Source of the DNA: Bordetella genomosp. 11
GTDB taxonomy: Bacteria; Pseudomonadota; Gammaproteobacteria; Burkholderiales; Burkholderiaceae_B
Length of the DNA: 64,000 bases
Assembly: GCF_002261215.1 (NCBI RefSeq)
Contig: NZ_NEVS01000001.1
Location: 682,001 to 746,000 of the forward strand
Reading direction: 5' to 3'
A program made the translations under genes and the position numbers. This document shows, one piece after another, positions 17,769 through 25,942 of the stretch (position 1 is the stretch's first letter; every line of letters starts with the position of its first letter). Under the pieces are notes generated by a model. The model ran no database searches, was not told the origin of the DNA, and saw only the letters and a program-made list of their open reading frames with translations.

Positions 17769-18692
17769 ATGACTTTGCAGTATGACGAAATTGGCAGGCG
17801 GTTGAAGGCGTTTCGCTTGGCTTCAGGCCTGAGCGCCGACGAGATCGCCCAGCGTATCGGTATTTCACGCACGGCACTGTACCGCTTCGAAAAAGGCGAA
17901 CTGGCCAAGATCGAGACCCTGGAAAAACTTTCCGAGCTGCTGCAGGTGTCCATGCCGACGCTGTTGGGCGTCGGCATGGAGTACCTGGCTTCGGCAGTCA
18001 GTTATTTCGAGCGCACGCGCCAGCTCGAGGAAACCGCGGACCAGATCATCGTCCTGGCCGGCCCGATTTCCTTCCTGCTGGCATCGGATCAATTCGAAGT
18101 GGTGCTGGAGCAGGTGCTGCGCGAGAGCATTCCCGACGATGTGCCGCATCGGGATAAAACCCTGGCCGATGTCGACAAGATCATGGAGATCCTGCACACG
18201 CGCAAGCAGACCTACCGGCGCCGCAGGCCCAGCATCGTCAACCTGATTTCGACCGTACAGATCGAGCGTTTCCTGGTGAACGGCATGGTGGGCCGCGCGG
18301 ACCTGTCCGAGGCCAAGCGCGCCAAGCGACTGGAAATGGCGCGCCAGGAAATCGAACATCTTGCCGACATGATCGAAGAAGACTCCATGGGCGTGCAAAT
18401 CGGCCTGGTCACGGACAACCTGCCGCACAATGGTTTCCAGATCTTCCGCCAGGCCGAGCGCAGCACCATCACCATCAGTCCGTTCCGCCTGGGCGAGCAA
18501 CCGAACATCCGGGTGGGCGTGGCCATGGCCACTTCCGCGCCCGAAGCGCTGAAGCTGCACGAGAACATCGTGCAGGAAGCGTGGCGCACGGCATTGAAAG
18601 GCAACACCGCCGCCGAGTTCCTGCGCGGCATGCTGGCGAATAGACAGAAAAGCCTGCCCCCCGCCGCGCGCAGGCGCGGTCCAGCCAAATAG
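17769..18692 (+). CDS. XRE-family transcriptional regulator with unrecognised C-terminal domain
   Basis: 307 residues. Residues 6-60 are a Cro/cI-type helix-turn-helix (IGRRLKAFRLASGLSADEIA, QRIGISRTALYRFEKGELAK). The remaining 240 residues are soluble, end in a basic tail, and match no domain I can name; they may bind an effector. GGAGGG lies six bases before the ATG. As the only regulator inside the 7.5-24.6 kb island it is the best candidate to bind the TWCCAAAAAT tandem sites in front of five transcription units. It is followed after 11 bases by the aldolase gene. Confidence 0.87.
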   Translation: MTLQYDEIGRRLKAFRLASGLSADEIAQRIGISRTALYRFEKGELAKIETLEKLSELLQVSMPTLLGVGMEYLASAVSYFERTRQLEETADQIIVLAGPISFLLASDQFEVVLEQVLRESIPDDVPHRDKTLADVDKIMEILHTRKQTYRRRRPSIVNLISTVQIERFLVNGMVGRADLSEAKRAKRLEMARQEIEHLADMIEEDSMGVQIGLVTDNLPHNGFQIFRQAERSTITISPFRLGEQPNIRVGVAMATSAPEALKLHENIVQEAWRTALKGNTAAEFLRGMLANRQKSLPPAARRRGPAK

Positions 18693-18703
18693 GAGTACTG
18701 AGC

Positions 18704-19405
18704 ATGACCGGTCCGGACGATCTTCGCGTGAACGTGGCGCTTGCCAATCGCATTCTTGCAAACGAGCGCATCCTGGACGCCTTCGGTCACGTCAGTATCC
18801 GGCACCCGGAACGGCCCGGCCATTTCCTGCTGTCGTGTTCGCGCGCGCCCGAACTGGTCGAGGTGGACGACATCCTCGAATACGACGAGCGCTCCGAACC
18901 CGTCGCGCCCACGACGAAGGCCCTGTATATCGAGCGCTACATCCACGGCGAGATCTACCGGGCGCGTCCCGATGTGCACGCCATTGCCCATCATCACGCG
19001 GCGGCGGTGTTGCCGTTTTGCGTGGCTGGCGTGCCTATCGTGCCGGTGTACCAGCATGGCGCGATGATAGGCAGGCACGTGCCGTTCTGGGACAGCCGGG
19101 ACGAGTTCGGCGATACCAACCTGCTGGTCGTGAACATGGAGCAGGGCGCGTCGCTGGCGCGCGCGCTTGGCCAGGACTGGATGGTCTTGATGCGCCATCA
19201 CGGTGCCACCGTGGTGGGTACCGACCTGCAGGAAATGGTGTTCCGCGCCACGACCTCGTGCCGCAACGCCGAGTTCCTGCTCGCCGCGAAATCGCTGGGG
19301 CCGGTGGAAGGCCTGACGCCGGGTGAAATCGACAAGGCGGGCAAGGTGCCTCCCGCTGCCATCAAGCGCGCCTGGGAATACTTCGTGGCGCGCCTGCCAG
19401 GCTGA
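18704..19405 (+). CDS. Class II aldolase/adducin family protein
   Basis: 233 residues. Zinc-ligand histidines are in HAIAHHHAAAVLPF (about 88-101) and MRHHGATVVG (about 163-172), and the N-terminal LANRILANERILDAFGHVSIRHP is the family start. Members cleave or epimerise sugar phosphates, or decarboxylate or hydrolyse hydroxylated rings; in aromatic and heterocycle pathways they often follow ring hydroxylation. Co-transcribed with the XRE gene (11-base gap) and ended by a strong terminator. Substrate unknown. Confidence 0.9.
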   Translation: MTGPDDLRVNVALANRILANERILDAFGHVSIRHPERPGHFLLSCSRAPELVEVDDILEYDERSEPVAPTTKALYIERYIHGEIYRARPDVHAIAHHHAAAVLPFCVAGVPIVPVYQHGAMIGRHVPFWDSRDEFGDTNLLVVNMEQGASLARALGQDWMVLMRHHGATVVGTDLQEMVFRATTSCRNAEFLLAAKSLGPVEGLTPGEIDKAGKVPPAAIKRAWEYFVARLPG

Positions 19406-19439
19406 ACCCGCCGATCCGGCAGCATCCCGCCCGCATGCA

Positions 19440-19469
19440 GGGCCGGCCTTTGAAGGGCCGGCCCTTTTT
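19440..19469 (+). terminator. Rho-independent terminator
   Basis: Perfect nine-base-pair stem GGGCCGGCC / GGCCGGCCC with a seven-base loop, followed by TTTTT, 34 bases after the aldolase stop. Confidence 0.92.
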
Positions 19470-19497
19470 CATGGGTTCGCCAACCAGCTAGGGTAAG

Positions 19498-19529
19498 TAC
19501 CAAATATGGAACGGGTACCAAAAATGGTA
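19498..19529 (+). promoter_or_regulatory. Tandem operator-like motif, site D (best copy)
   Basis: TACCAAATAT at 19498 and TACCAAAAAT at 19516, 18 bases apart; the second copy is part of a perfect palindrome TACCA-AAAA-TGGTA. It lies 54 bases upstream of the Bug gene at 19583, the same distance as site A from its Bug gene. Confidence 0.65.
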
Positions 19530-19582
19530 TTGTCCTGACCATGGCCGGTACAGGCCGGAACTTAGTCTCTGGGGAACGAAAC

Positions 19583-20629
19583 ATGCCGCGGCAAGCTCAT
19601 CGACCTGCAATCTGGCCGGACTCCCGCAAGGGGAGTACCCACCGCGGCTCGTCCCGCCTTCCTCGCGTCCTGTCGGCGGCGGTGTGCGCGGTCGGCCTGG
19701 TGCTTGCCGCCGGGGCGGCGCGGGCGGCGGATGACTATCCCAACCACTCGATCACCCTGGTCGTGCCTTATGCCCCGGGCGGCGGCGTGGACTCTGTCGG
19801 CCGCATCCTGGGCCGCGCCCTGGCGAAAGAGCTGAACCAGTCCGTGGTGGTCGAGAACCGCCCCGGCGCCGGCGCCACGGTGGGCGCCTCGTACGTGCAG
19901 CGCTCCGCGCCGGACGGCTACACGATGATAGTGGTCGATCCCGCGCTGATCATCAATCCCAGCCTGATGGCCTCGCTGCCCTACGACGCCAACCGCGACT
20001 TCCAGCCGGTATCGCTGCTGACGCTGTCGCCGCTGATCCTTACGACCACCAACAGCCTGCCGGTCAAGAGCGTGGCCGATCTGCAGGCGCTCGGAAAGAG
20101 CGGCGGGCAAGGCCTGAGCTTCGCGTCGGCCGGTATCGGCACCACGCCGCACATGGCGGGCGAACTGTTCAAGCTGCAGACCAAGGGCAACTTCACGCAC
20201 GTTCCCTACAAGGGCTCGGGCCCCGCCATGACGGACCTGATCTCGGGCCAGGTGCAGTTTTCGTTCTCGACGGTGGCGGCCGCTTCGCCGTTCATCAGCA
20301 GCGGCAAGATCCGCGCGCTGGCCACCACGGGCGCCGAGCGCAGCCCCGATTTCCCGAACCTGCCCACCGTGGCCGAAACCGTGCCGAATTTCAAAGTGCT
20401 CTTCTGGACGGGATTGTTCGTGCCAGCCAAGACTCCGCCGCAAGTCGTCGCGAAATTGAACGCCGCCGTCACCAAGGCGTGGGCGACGGACGAGGTCAAG
20501 GATGCACTGAAGAAAATCGGCGAGTATGCCGCGCCCACCATGACATCCGCGCAGGCCAAGGATTTCGTCGTCGGGGAAAGCAAGATGTGGGCGACAGTGG
20601 TGAAGGACGCCAATATAAAAGTAGACTGA
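19583..20629 (+). CDS. Bug/TctC-family periplasmic solute receptor
   Basis: 348 residues. The start at 19583 has GGGGAA six bases upstream. A long basic N-region leads into the signal core SAAVCAVGLVLAAGAARA, cleaved before ADDYP. Family blocks: HSITLVVPYAPGGGVDS, VVVENRPGAGATVG, APDGYTMIVVD, YDANRDFQPVSLL, HVPYKGSGPAM, FPNLPTVAETVP. It heads the second hydroxylase operon and lies behind site D, so uptake and oxidation of one substrate are probably co-regulated. Confidence 0.93.
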   Translation: MPRQAHRPAIWPDSRKGSTHRGSSRLPRVLSAAVCAVGLVLAAGAARAADDYPNHSITLVVPYAPGGGVDSVGRILGRALAKELNQSVVVENRPGAGATVGASYVQRSAPDGYTMIVVDPALIINPSLMASLPYDANRDFQPVSLLTLSPLILTTTNSLPVKSVADLQALGKSGGQGLSFASAGIGTTPHMAGELFKLQTKGNFTHVPYKGSGPAMTDLISGQVQFSFSTVAAASPFISSGKIRALATTGAERSPDFPNLPTVAETVPNFKVLFWTGLFVPAKTPPQVVAKLNAAVTKAWATDEVKDALKKIGEYAAPTMTSAQAKDFVVGESKMWATVVKDANIKVD

Positions 20630-20750
20630 ACGCACCGCCCTGAAGACAATTGCCTGACGGCATCGTTCTTTGGCGCGGCATTCTCTTCGCACGTATCGCG
20701 GCCCTCCGGCCGCGAAACCCATTAAGGCACATCCTGCGTTTTCGCCTGGC

Positions 20751-21641
20751 ATGAAACCTTCGGTCTTTACCTATCACGACCCCCGCACCATCGACGACGC
20801 CGTCGGCCTGGTCGGCCGCCTGGAGAACGCGCGTCCGTTGGCGGGCGGCCAATCGCTCATGGCGATGATCAATATGCGCTTCGTGCAGCCCGATCACATC
20901 ATCGACCTGAACCGCGTCGAAGGCCTGGCGGGTATCGCGGAATCCGCCGAAGAAATATCCATCGGCGCCATGACGCGCCAGCGCGAGCTGGAATTCTCGC
21001 CGCTCATTGCCGCGCGCCTTCCGCTGATGAGCGAGGCCTTGCTGCACGTGGGCCATCGCCAGACGCGCAATCGCGGCACGCTGGGCGGCTCCCTGTGCCA
21101 CCTGGATCCAGCCGCCGAAATGGTGGCCGTCGCCGCGGCCTTCGATGCGGTCGTCCAGGTGGCGGGCCCCAACGGCCGCCGCGAGATTCCTTTCCAGGAA
21201 TTCCCGCTGGGCTTCATGATGCCCGCCATCGACGCCGACGAACTGGTCACCGGCGTGCGCTACCCCCTGTGGCCGCAGGGGCATGGTTCCGCATTCGTCG
21301 AATTTTCCAGGCGCCATGGCGACTTCGCCATCGTGTCGGCGGCGGCGCTGGTCATGCTGGACGGCCGGGGCCAGGTCGCCCGGGCCGCGCTTGCCTTGGG
21401 TGGCGTCGGCACCGCGCCGCTGCGCATGACAGAGGTCGAAAGCATGCTGCTGGGCAACGTGCCGTCCGAGGCGCTGGTGCGCGATGCGGCCGAGCGCTGT
21501 CGCAATATCGATGCGCTGGACGATGCGCTGGTCACCGCCGCCTACCGGCGCAGCCTGGCTGCCGTCATGGCGCGGCGCGCGCTGGTCGCGGCCTGCACGC
21601 GCGCGGGCGCCCATTTTCCGCAAACCCCTACGCAGGCATGA
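20751..21641 (+). CDS. Molybdenum hydroxylase FAD-binding subunit (CoxM/CutM type), set 2
   Basis: 296 residues. Flavin blocks are LAGGQSLMAMINMRFVQP at about 32-49 and NRGTLGGSLCHLDPAAE at about 108-124. The ATG at 20751 fits the family start (MKPSVFTYHDPRTIDDAVGL) although no good ribosome site precedes it; an upstream TTG would add 27 residues that do not look conserved. Lies 121 bases after the Bug gene and 67 before the 2Fe-2S subunit. It is clearly different in sequence from the set 1 subunit, so the two sets are not a recent duplication. Confidence 0.88.
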   Translation: MKPSVFTYHDPRTIDDAVGLVGRLENARPLAGGQSLMAMINMRFVQPDHIIDLNRVEGLAGIAESAEEISIGAMTRQRELEFSPLIAARLPLMSEALLHVGHRQTRNRGTLGGSLCHLDPAAEMVAVAAAFDAVVQVAGPNGRREIPFQEFPLGFMMPAIDADELVTGVRYPLWPQGHGSAFVEFSRRHGDFAIVSAAALVMLDGRGQVARAALALGGVGTAPLRMTEVESMLLGNVPSEALVRDAAERCRNIDALDDALVTAAYRRSLAAVMARRALVAACTRAGAHFPQTPTQA

Positions 21642-21708
21642 ACGTGCCGGCCGCGCGCGAAGGGCATATCCTTTCGACAACGCGGCGCCAGGCAGCCAGG
21701 ATGGATTC

Positions 21709-22215
21709 ATGAGCACGATCGTCGACGAACAAACACGCAATATTTCCGTGCGCATCAACGGCCAGGCGTACGAGTCGGAGGTGCGCGTGCGGCACACCCT
21801 GGCCGACTACCTGCGCCATCAACTGAACCTGACCGGTACCCACGTCGGTTGCGAGCACGGTGTGTGCGGCGCATGCACGGTGCTGATGGACGGCCTGTCC
21901 ACGCGCGCGTGCCTGACGCTGGCCGTGCAGGCTGACGGCCACGCCATCACCACTGTCGAAGGCCTGGCCTGCGACGGCCGCCTGCATCCGCTGCAGCAGG
22001 CGCTGAGCGAAGAGCATGGGCTGCAATGCGGCTTCTGTACGCCCGGCATGCTGACCACGCTGGCCGAACTGCTGCAGGCGAATCCCGACCCCAGCGAAGA
22101 GGACGTGCGCGTGGCGATCTCCGGCAACCTGTGCCGCTGCACGGGCTACGAAGGCATCGTGAAGGCCACGCTGGCCGCCGCCGCGAAGATCCGCGCGCAA
22201 GGAGTTTCCGCATGA
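21709..22215 (+). CDS. Molybdenum hydroxylase 2Fe-2S subunit (CoxS/CutS type), set 2
   Basis: 168 residues. Cluster ligands are CEHGVCGACTVLMDG with the Cys of RACLT, and CGFCTPGML with LCRCTGYEGI. ATG at 21709 with AGGA seven bases upstream. Its stop overlaps the large-subunit ATG, giving again the order medium-small-large. Cytoplasmic electron carrier between molybdenum and FAD. Confidence 0.94.
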   Translation: MSTIVDEQTRNISVRINGQAYESEVRVRHTLADYLRHQLNLTGTHVGCEHGVCGACTVLMDGLSTRACLTLAVQADGHAITTVEGLACDGRLHPLQQALSEEHGLQCGFCTPGMLTTLAELLQANPDPSEEDVRVAISGNLCRCTGYEGIVKATLAAAAKIRAQGVSA

Positions 22216-24608
22216 GCCCGCCCGACAGCCCGCGCGGTGACTTTCCCATCGCCAAGGACGACCCGGCCGCCGGCCACCAGCATGCCGCCGGAAAAACCTT
22301 CGGACGCAGTGTGAAGCGCCTCGAGGACCACGCCTTGCTGACCGGCACGGCGCGTTTCGTCGACGACATCCAGGCCCCCGGCATGCTGCACGCCGCTTTC
22401 GTGCGCAGTTCGCACGCGCACGCCGCCATCCGCGGCATCGATACCGCGGCCGCGGCTGCCGCGCCGGGCGTGCATGCGGTCTTCACGCTGGAAGACCTGC
22501 GGCCCTACCTGGCCACCACGGACCTGGTCACGGCGCTGCCCAGCCCCAGCTTCCGCATGAGCCTGCACCGCCCTGTGCTGGCGCATACCGAGGCGGCCTA
22601 CGTGGGCGAGGCCATCGCCGTCGTCATCGCGGAAGACCGCTACCTGGCCGAGGATGCCGCGGCGCTGGTCGAAGTGGATGCCGACCCCTTGCCCGTGGTC
22701 GGCGATTGCCGCACCGCCCTGGACGAAGGCGCGCCCACCGTGCACAGCAGCGCGCCGCACAACCTGGTCGCGGAATTCGACCTGTCCTATGGCGACGTGG
22801 ATGCGGCTTTCGACGCCGCGCCGCATGTCTTCGGCGAATCGCTGGCGCAGCATCGCGGCGGCAGCCATTCCATCGAATGCCGCGGGGTGGTGGCGCGCTA
22901 CGAACCGCTGGACGACGTGCTGACCGTGTGGAGTTCCACGCAGACACCGCTGCCCGCCAGGCAGATCCTGTGCGACCTGCTGGGGCGCGGACCCGACCAG
23001 GTGCGCGTGGTGGTCCCCGACGTGGGCGGCGGGTTCGGCCCCAAACTGGTGTTCTACCCGGAAGAGGCAGTCACGGCGGTCGCCGCGTTGATCCTGCGAC
23101 GTCCGGTAAAGTGGATCGAAGACCGCCGCGAGCATTTCACGGCCACCACGCAGGAACGCGACCAGATCTGGGATGTCGAGATCGCCGTCGATGACGAGGC
23201 GCGCATCCTGGGCGTGCGAGGCACCTTGCTGCACGACCACGGTGCCTACAACGTGCGCGGCACCAATGTGCCTTACGGCGCCGCCGCGGCGATGACGCTG
23301 GCCTACCGCGTGCCCGTGTATCGCCTGGACATCAAGTGCGTGGCCACCAACCGCGTCCCCGTCACGCCGGTGCGCGGGGCCGGCCAGCCCCAGGGCGTAT
23401 TCGCCATGGAACGCCTGCTGGACCGCGTGGCCCGCGAACTGCGGCTGGACCGTGCCGAGGTGCGCCGGCGCAACTTGGTGCCGGCCGAACTCATGCCTTA
23501 TCCCACGCCCATGAAAACGCGCGGCGGCATGCAGGTGGTGCTGGACAGCGGCGACTATCCGCGCTGCCAGGCCATGGCGCTGGAACGCGCGGGCTGGGCT
23601 TCCTTTGCCGGCCGCCAGGCGGTGGCGCGTGCGCAAGGCAAGCGGCTGGGTATCGGCGTGGCCAATTCGGTGGAAGGCACCGGCCGCGGCCCCTACGAAC
23701 AGATCAAGGTGCATGTCGGCACGACGGGCGCGATCCACGTGTACTCCGCCGCCGCGGCCATGGGACAGAGCACGCGGACCATGCTTGCGCAGGTGGTCGC
23801 CGAGCAACTGGGCGGCGACATGGACAACATCATGGTCGTGGCCGGCGACAGCGCCAACGGCACGCTGGGTTTCGGCGGTTTCAACAGCCGCCAGGCCGTC
23901 ATGGCGGGCAGCTCTGCCCACAAGGCCGCGCTGGAAGTGCGTCGTCAGGTCCTTGAGGTGGCCGCCACGGTGATGCAGCTGCCCGTCGCGGACCTCGACA
24001 TCGAAGGCCGCGAAGTCGTCGCGAAGAACGCGCAGGCGCGGCGTACGCTGGCGGAGCTGGCGCGTGCCGCCGCCGGCATGCCCGGTTTCCTAATGCCCGG
24101 CCCGGGACCCGCGATGCAAGCCATGGAGCACGTCGTCATCAACGACATGGCCTACGGCAACGCCACCGCCGTGGCCGAAGTGGAGGTCGACGCCGAAACC
24201 GGCGAGGTGAAGCTGCGCAACATCGTCTTCTCGCACGATTGCGGCCGCGTCATCCACCCCAAGGTGGTAGAGGGGCAATTGCTGGGCGGCATCGCGCACG
24301 GCGTGGGCAACGCCTTGTTCGAGAAGATGGCTTTCGACGAGAACGGCCAGCCGCTTACCACCAACCTGGCCGAATACCTGCTGGTCACCGCGACGGAAAT
24401 GCCGCCCATAGCTCTCGCTCACATGGAGTCGCCCACCCCGCTGAACGCGTTGGGTATCAAGGGCGTCGGCGAAGCTGGCGTGCTACCGATGGCGGCCGCC
24501 ATCGCATCGGCCGTCGAACACGCGCTGGAAGATTGCGGCGTGCGCATCACCCAGGTGCCGATCTCGCCAGTGGAGCTGTTGGCAGCGATCGAGGCCGCGC
24601 GGCAATAG
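22212..24608 (+). CDS. Molybdenum hydroxylase molybdopterin-binding large subunit (CoxL/CutL type), set 2
   Basis: 798 residues, full length. Key blocks: GRSVKRLEDHALLTGTARFV at the start, VVPDVGGGFGPKLVFYPEE, the active-site loop TPVRGAGQPQGVFAMERLLD and the catalytic-Glu end GIKGVGEAGVLPMAAAIASA. The loop is of the VRGAGQ type, unlike set 1 (YRSPGR), so the two enzymes very likely hydroxylate different positions or compounds. The CO dehydrogenase loop is absent. Translationally coupled to the 2Fe-2S gene by ATGA overlap; last gene of the island. Confidence 0.93.
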   Translation: MSPPDSPRGDFPIAKDDPAAGHQHAAGKTFGRSVKRLEDHALLTGTARFVDDIQAPGMLHAAFVRSSHAHAAIRGIDTAAAAAAPGVHAVFTLEDLRPYLATTDLVTALPSPSFRMSLHRPVLAHTEAAYVGEAIAVVIAEDRYLAEDAAALVEVDADPLPVVGDCRTALDEGAPTVHSSAPHNLVAEFDLSYGDVDAAFDAAPHVFGESLAQHRGGSHSIECRGVVARYEPLDDVLTVWSSTQTPLPARQILCDLLGRGPDQVRVVVPDVGGGFGPKLVFYPEEAVTAVAALILRRPVKWIEDRREHFTATTQERDQIWDVEIAVDDEARILGVRGTLLHDHGAYNVRGTNVPYGAAAAMTLAYRVPVYRLDIKCVATNRVPVTPVRGAGQPQGVFAMERLLDRVARELRLDRAEVRRRNLVPAELMPYPTPMKTRGGMQVVLDSGDYPRCQAMALERAGWASFAGRQAVARAQGKRLGIGVANSVEGTGRGPYEQIKVHVGTTGAIHVYSAAAAMGQSTRTMLAQVVAEQLGGDMDNIMVVAGDSANGTLGFGGFNSRQAVMAGSSAHKAALEVRRQVLEVAATVMQLPVADLDIEGREVVAKNAQARRTLAELARAAAGMPGFLMPGPGPAMQAMEHVVINDMAYGNATAVAEVEVDAETGEVKLRNIVFSHDCGRVIHPKVVEGQLLGGIAHGVGNALFEKMAFDENGQPLTTNLAEYLLVTATEMPPIALAHMESPTPLNALGIKGVGEAGVLPMAAAIASAVEHALEDCGVRITQVPISPVELLAAIEAARQ

Positions 24609-24796
24609 GCAAGGCGTTCCAGGGGGGGCGCCACCCGGCGGCCTCCCATTTCCGGGATGCCCGTCAGCTATTGGACGGGCGCCCGGCGGTGGACAGGCTC
24701 TTGCAAGCACGCATGAGTACACTGTGGGCCAGGCGGCTGCCTATCCCTGCACGCCCCTGCCCGGCCCGCGACGCCCCTCCCGCACCGAAGAACAAC

Positions 24797-25942
24797 ATGC
24801 CCCGCCAGGCCCTTGTCCTGCTGCTCCTCGCGTTCACCCAAGTCATTGGCTGGGGCGTGGTCGGCATACTGCCGGTCCTGGCTGGACCGATCGCGCGGGA
24901 CCTGCAGACTTCGCTGCCGTCGGTCTTCCTGGGGACATCGATCATGTATGTGGCAATGGGCGCCGCCGCGCCTGTGGCCATCCGTATCTTTCGGCGGCTG
25001 GGCACCCGCTCGGCTATGGCATTGGGGGCCGCCGGCATCGGGGCGGGCCTGGGCCTGCTGGCCCTGGCGCCGGACATCCTGGCCTACTGGGCCGCCTGGG
25101 CGCTGATCGGCGTGGCGGGCGCCACTTTCCTGACCACCGCGGCGTACGCCTACCTGGCCGAGTACGCGCCGGACCGGGCGCGAGGCCATATCGGAACGTT
25201 GATGCTCGTGACGGGGCTGGCCGGCAGCCTCTTCCTGCCCATCACGGCCTGGCTTGAACACCTCATCGGCTGGCGCACGTCTCTACTGGCCTACGTGGCC
25301 CTCATGCTGCTTGTTTGCCCGCTGCTGCGCTTCAGCCTCCCACCGACCGTCACCGCGCCCATGCCGTCGACTGCGCGCCACGGCGAGCGGCCGAGACCCG
25401 TGTTCGCGCTGTTGGCCGGCGCGATCGCGCTGAATAGCTTCGTCACCTTCGGCATCCAAGCCGTGTGCGTCCCGCTGCTGCAGGCGATGGGCATGGGCTT
25501 CAGCCGGGCGGTTCTGATCGCCTCGTTATTGGGGATCTTTAAGGTGGCGGGTCGCGTGCTCGACCTGGCCGGCGGTCCGCGCTGGGACGGCCTATCCACC
25601 GGCGTCGTGGCGGGCGCGCTGATGCCGCTGGGCTTGGCCGCGTTGTGGCTCGGCGGAGCCGCACTGTGGCCGGTCGGCGTGTTCCTGCTGCTGTTCGGCG
25701 TGGGCAGCGGCGCTTTCGCGGTGGCGCGCGCCACCATGCCGCTGGTTTTCTATGACAAGGCCGGCTATGCGGCAGCGATGGCGACCATCGCTGTTCCGAT
25801 GAACCTGATCAACGCGCTTGCCCCGCCCGCATTGGCCACCGCCCTGGACGGCATCGGCGCAGCAGCGACCTTCGCGCTCCTGGGCGGTTTGAGCGCTATG
25901 GCATTCGTGCTATTGCTAGGGCTGCGGACCTTGCGTGGCTAA
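24797..25942 (+). CDS. Major facilitator superfamily transporter
   Basis: 381 residues, about 12 membrane segments, inner membrane. Loop 2-3 carries a variant of MFS motif A (RIFRRLGTRSAMALG), and ITAWLEHLIGWRTSLLAY corresponds to the helix 5 region. The start is uncertain: ATG at 24797 gives a normal MFS N-terminus (MPRQALVLLLLAFTQVIGWG), while an ATG at 24713 would add a Pro-rich 28-residue extension. It follows the hydroxylase operon on the same strand with a gap of about 190 bases and could carry a substrate or product of it. Its stop overlaps the convergent NmrA-like gene by four bases. Confidence 0.85.
   Translation: MPRQALVLLLLAFTQVIGWGVVGILPVLAGPIARDLQTSLPSVFLGTSIMYVAMGAAAPVAIRIFRRLGTRSAMALGAAGIGAGLGLLALAPDILAYWAAWALIGVAGATFLTTAAYAYLAEYAPDRARGHIGTLMLVTGLAGSLFLPITAWLEHLIGWRTSLLAYVALMLLVCPLLRFSLPPTVTAPMPSTARHGERPRPVFALLAGAIALNSFVTFGIQAVCVPLLQAMGMGFSRAVLIASLLGIFKVAGRVLDLAGGPRWDGLSTGVVAGALMPLGLAALWLGGAALWPVGVFLLLFGVGSGAFAVARATMPLVFYDKAGYAAAMATIAVPMNLINALAPPALATALDGIGAAATFALLGGLSAMAFVLLLGLRTLRG

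Noticed and set aside
9731..24608. Carbon monoxide dehydrogenase, suggested by the CoxM-CoxS-CoxL-CoxG resemblance
   Set aside because: Neither large subunit carries the AYxCSFR active-site loop; the loops are YRSPGR and VRGAGQ, typical of other molybdenum hydroxylases.
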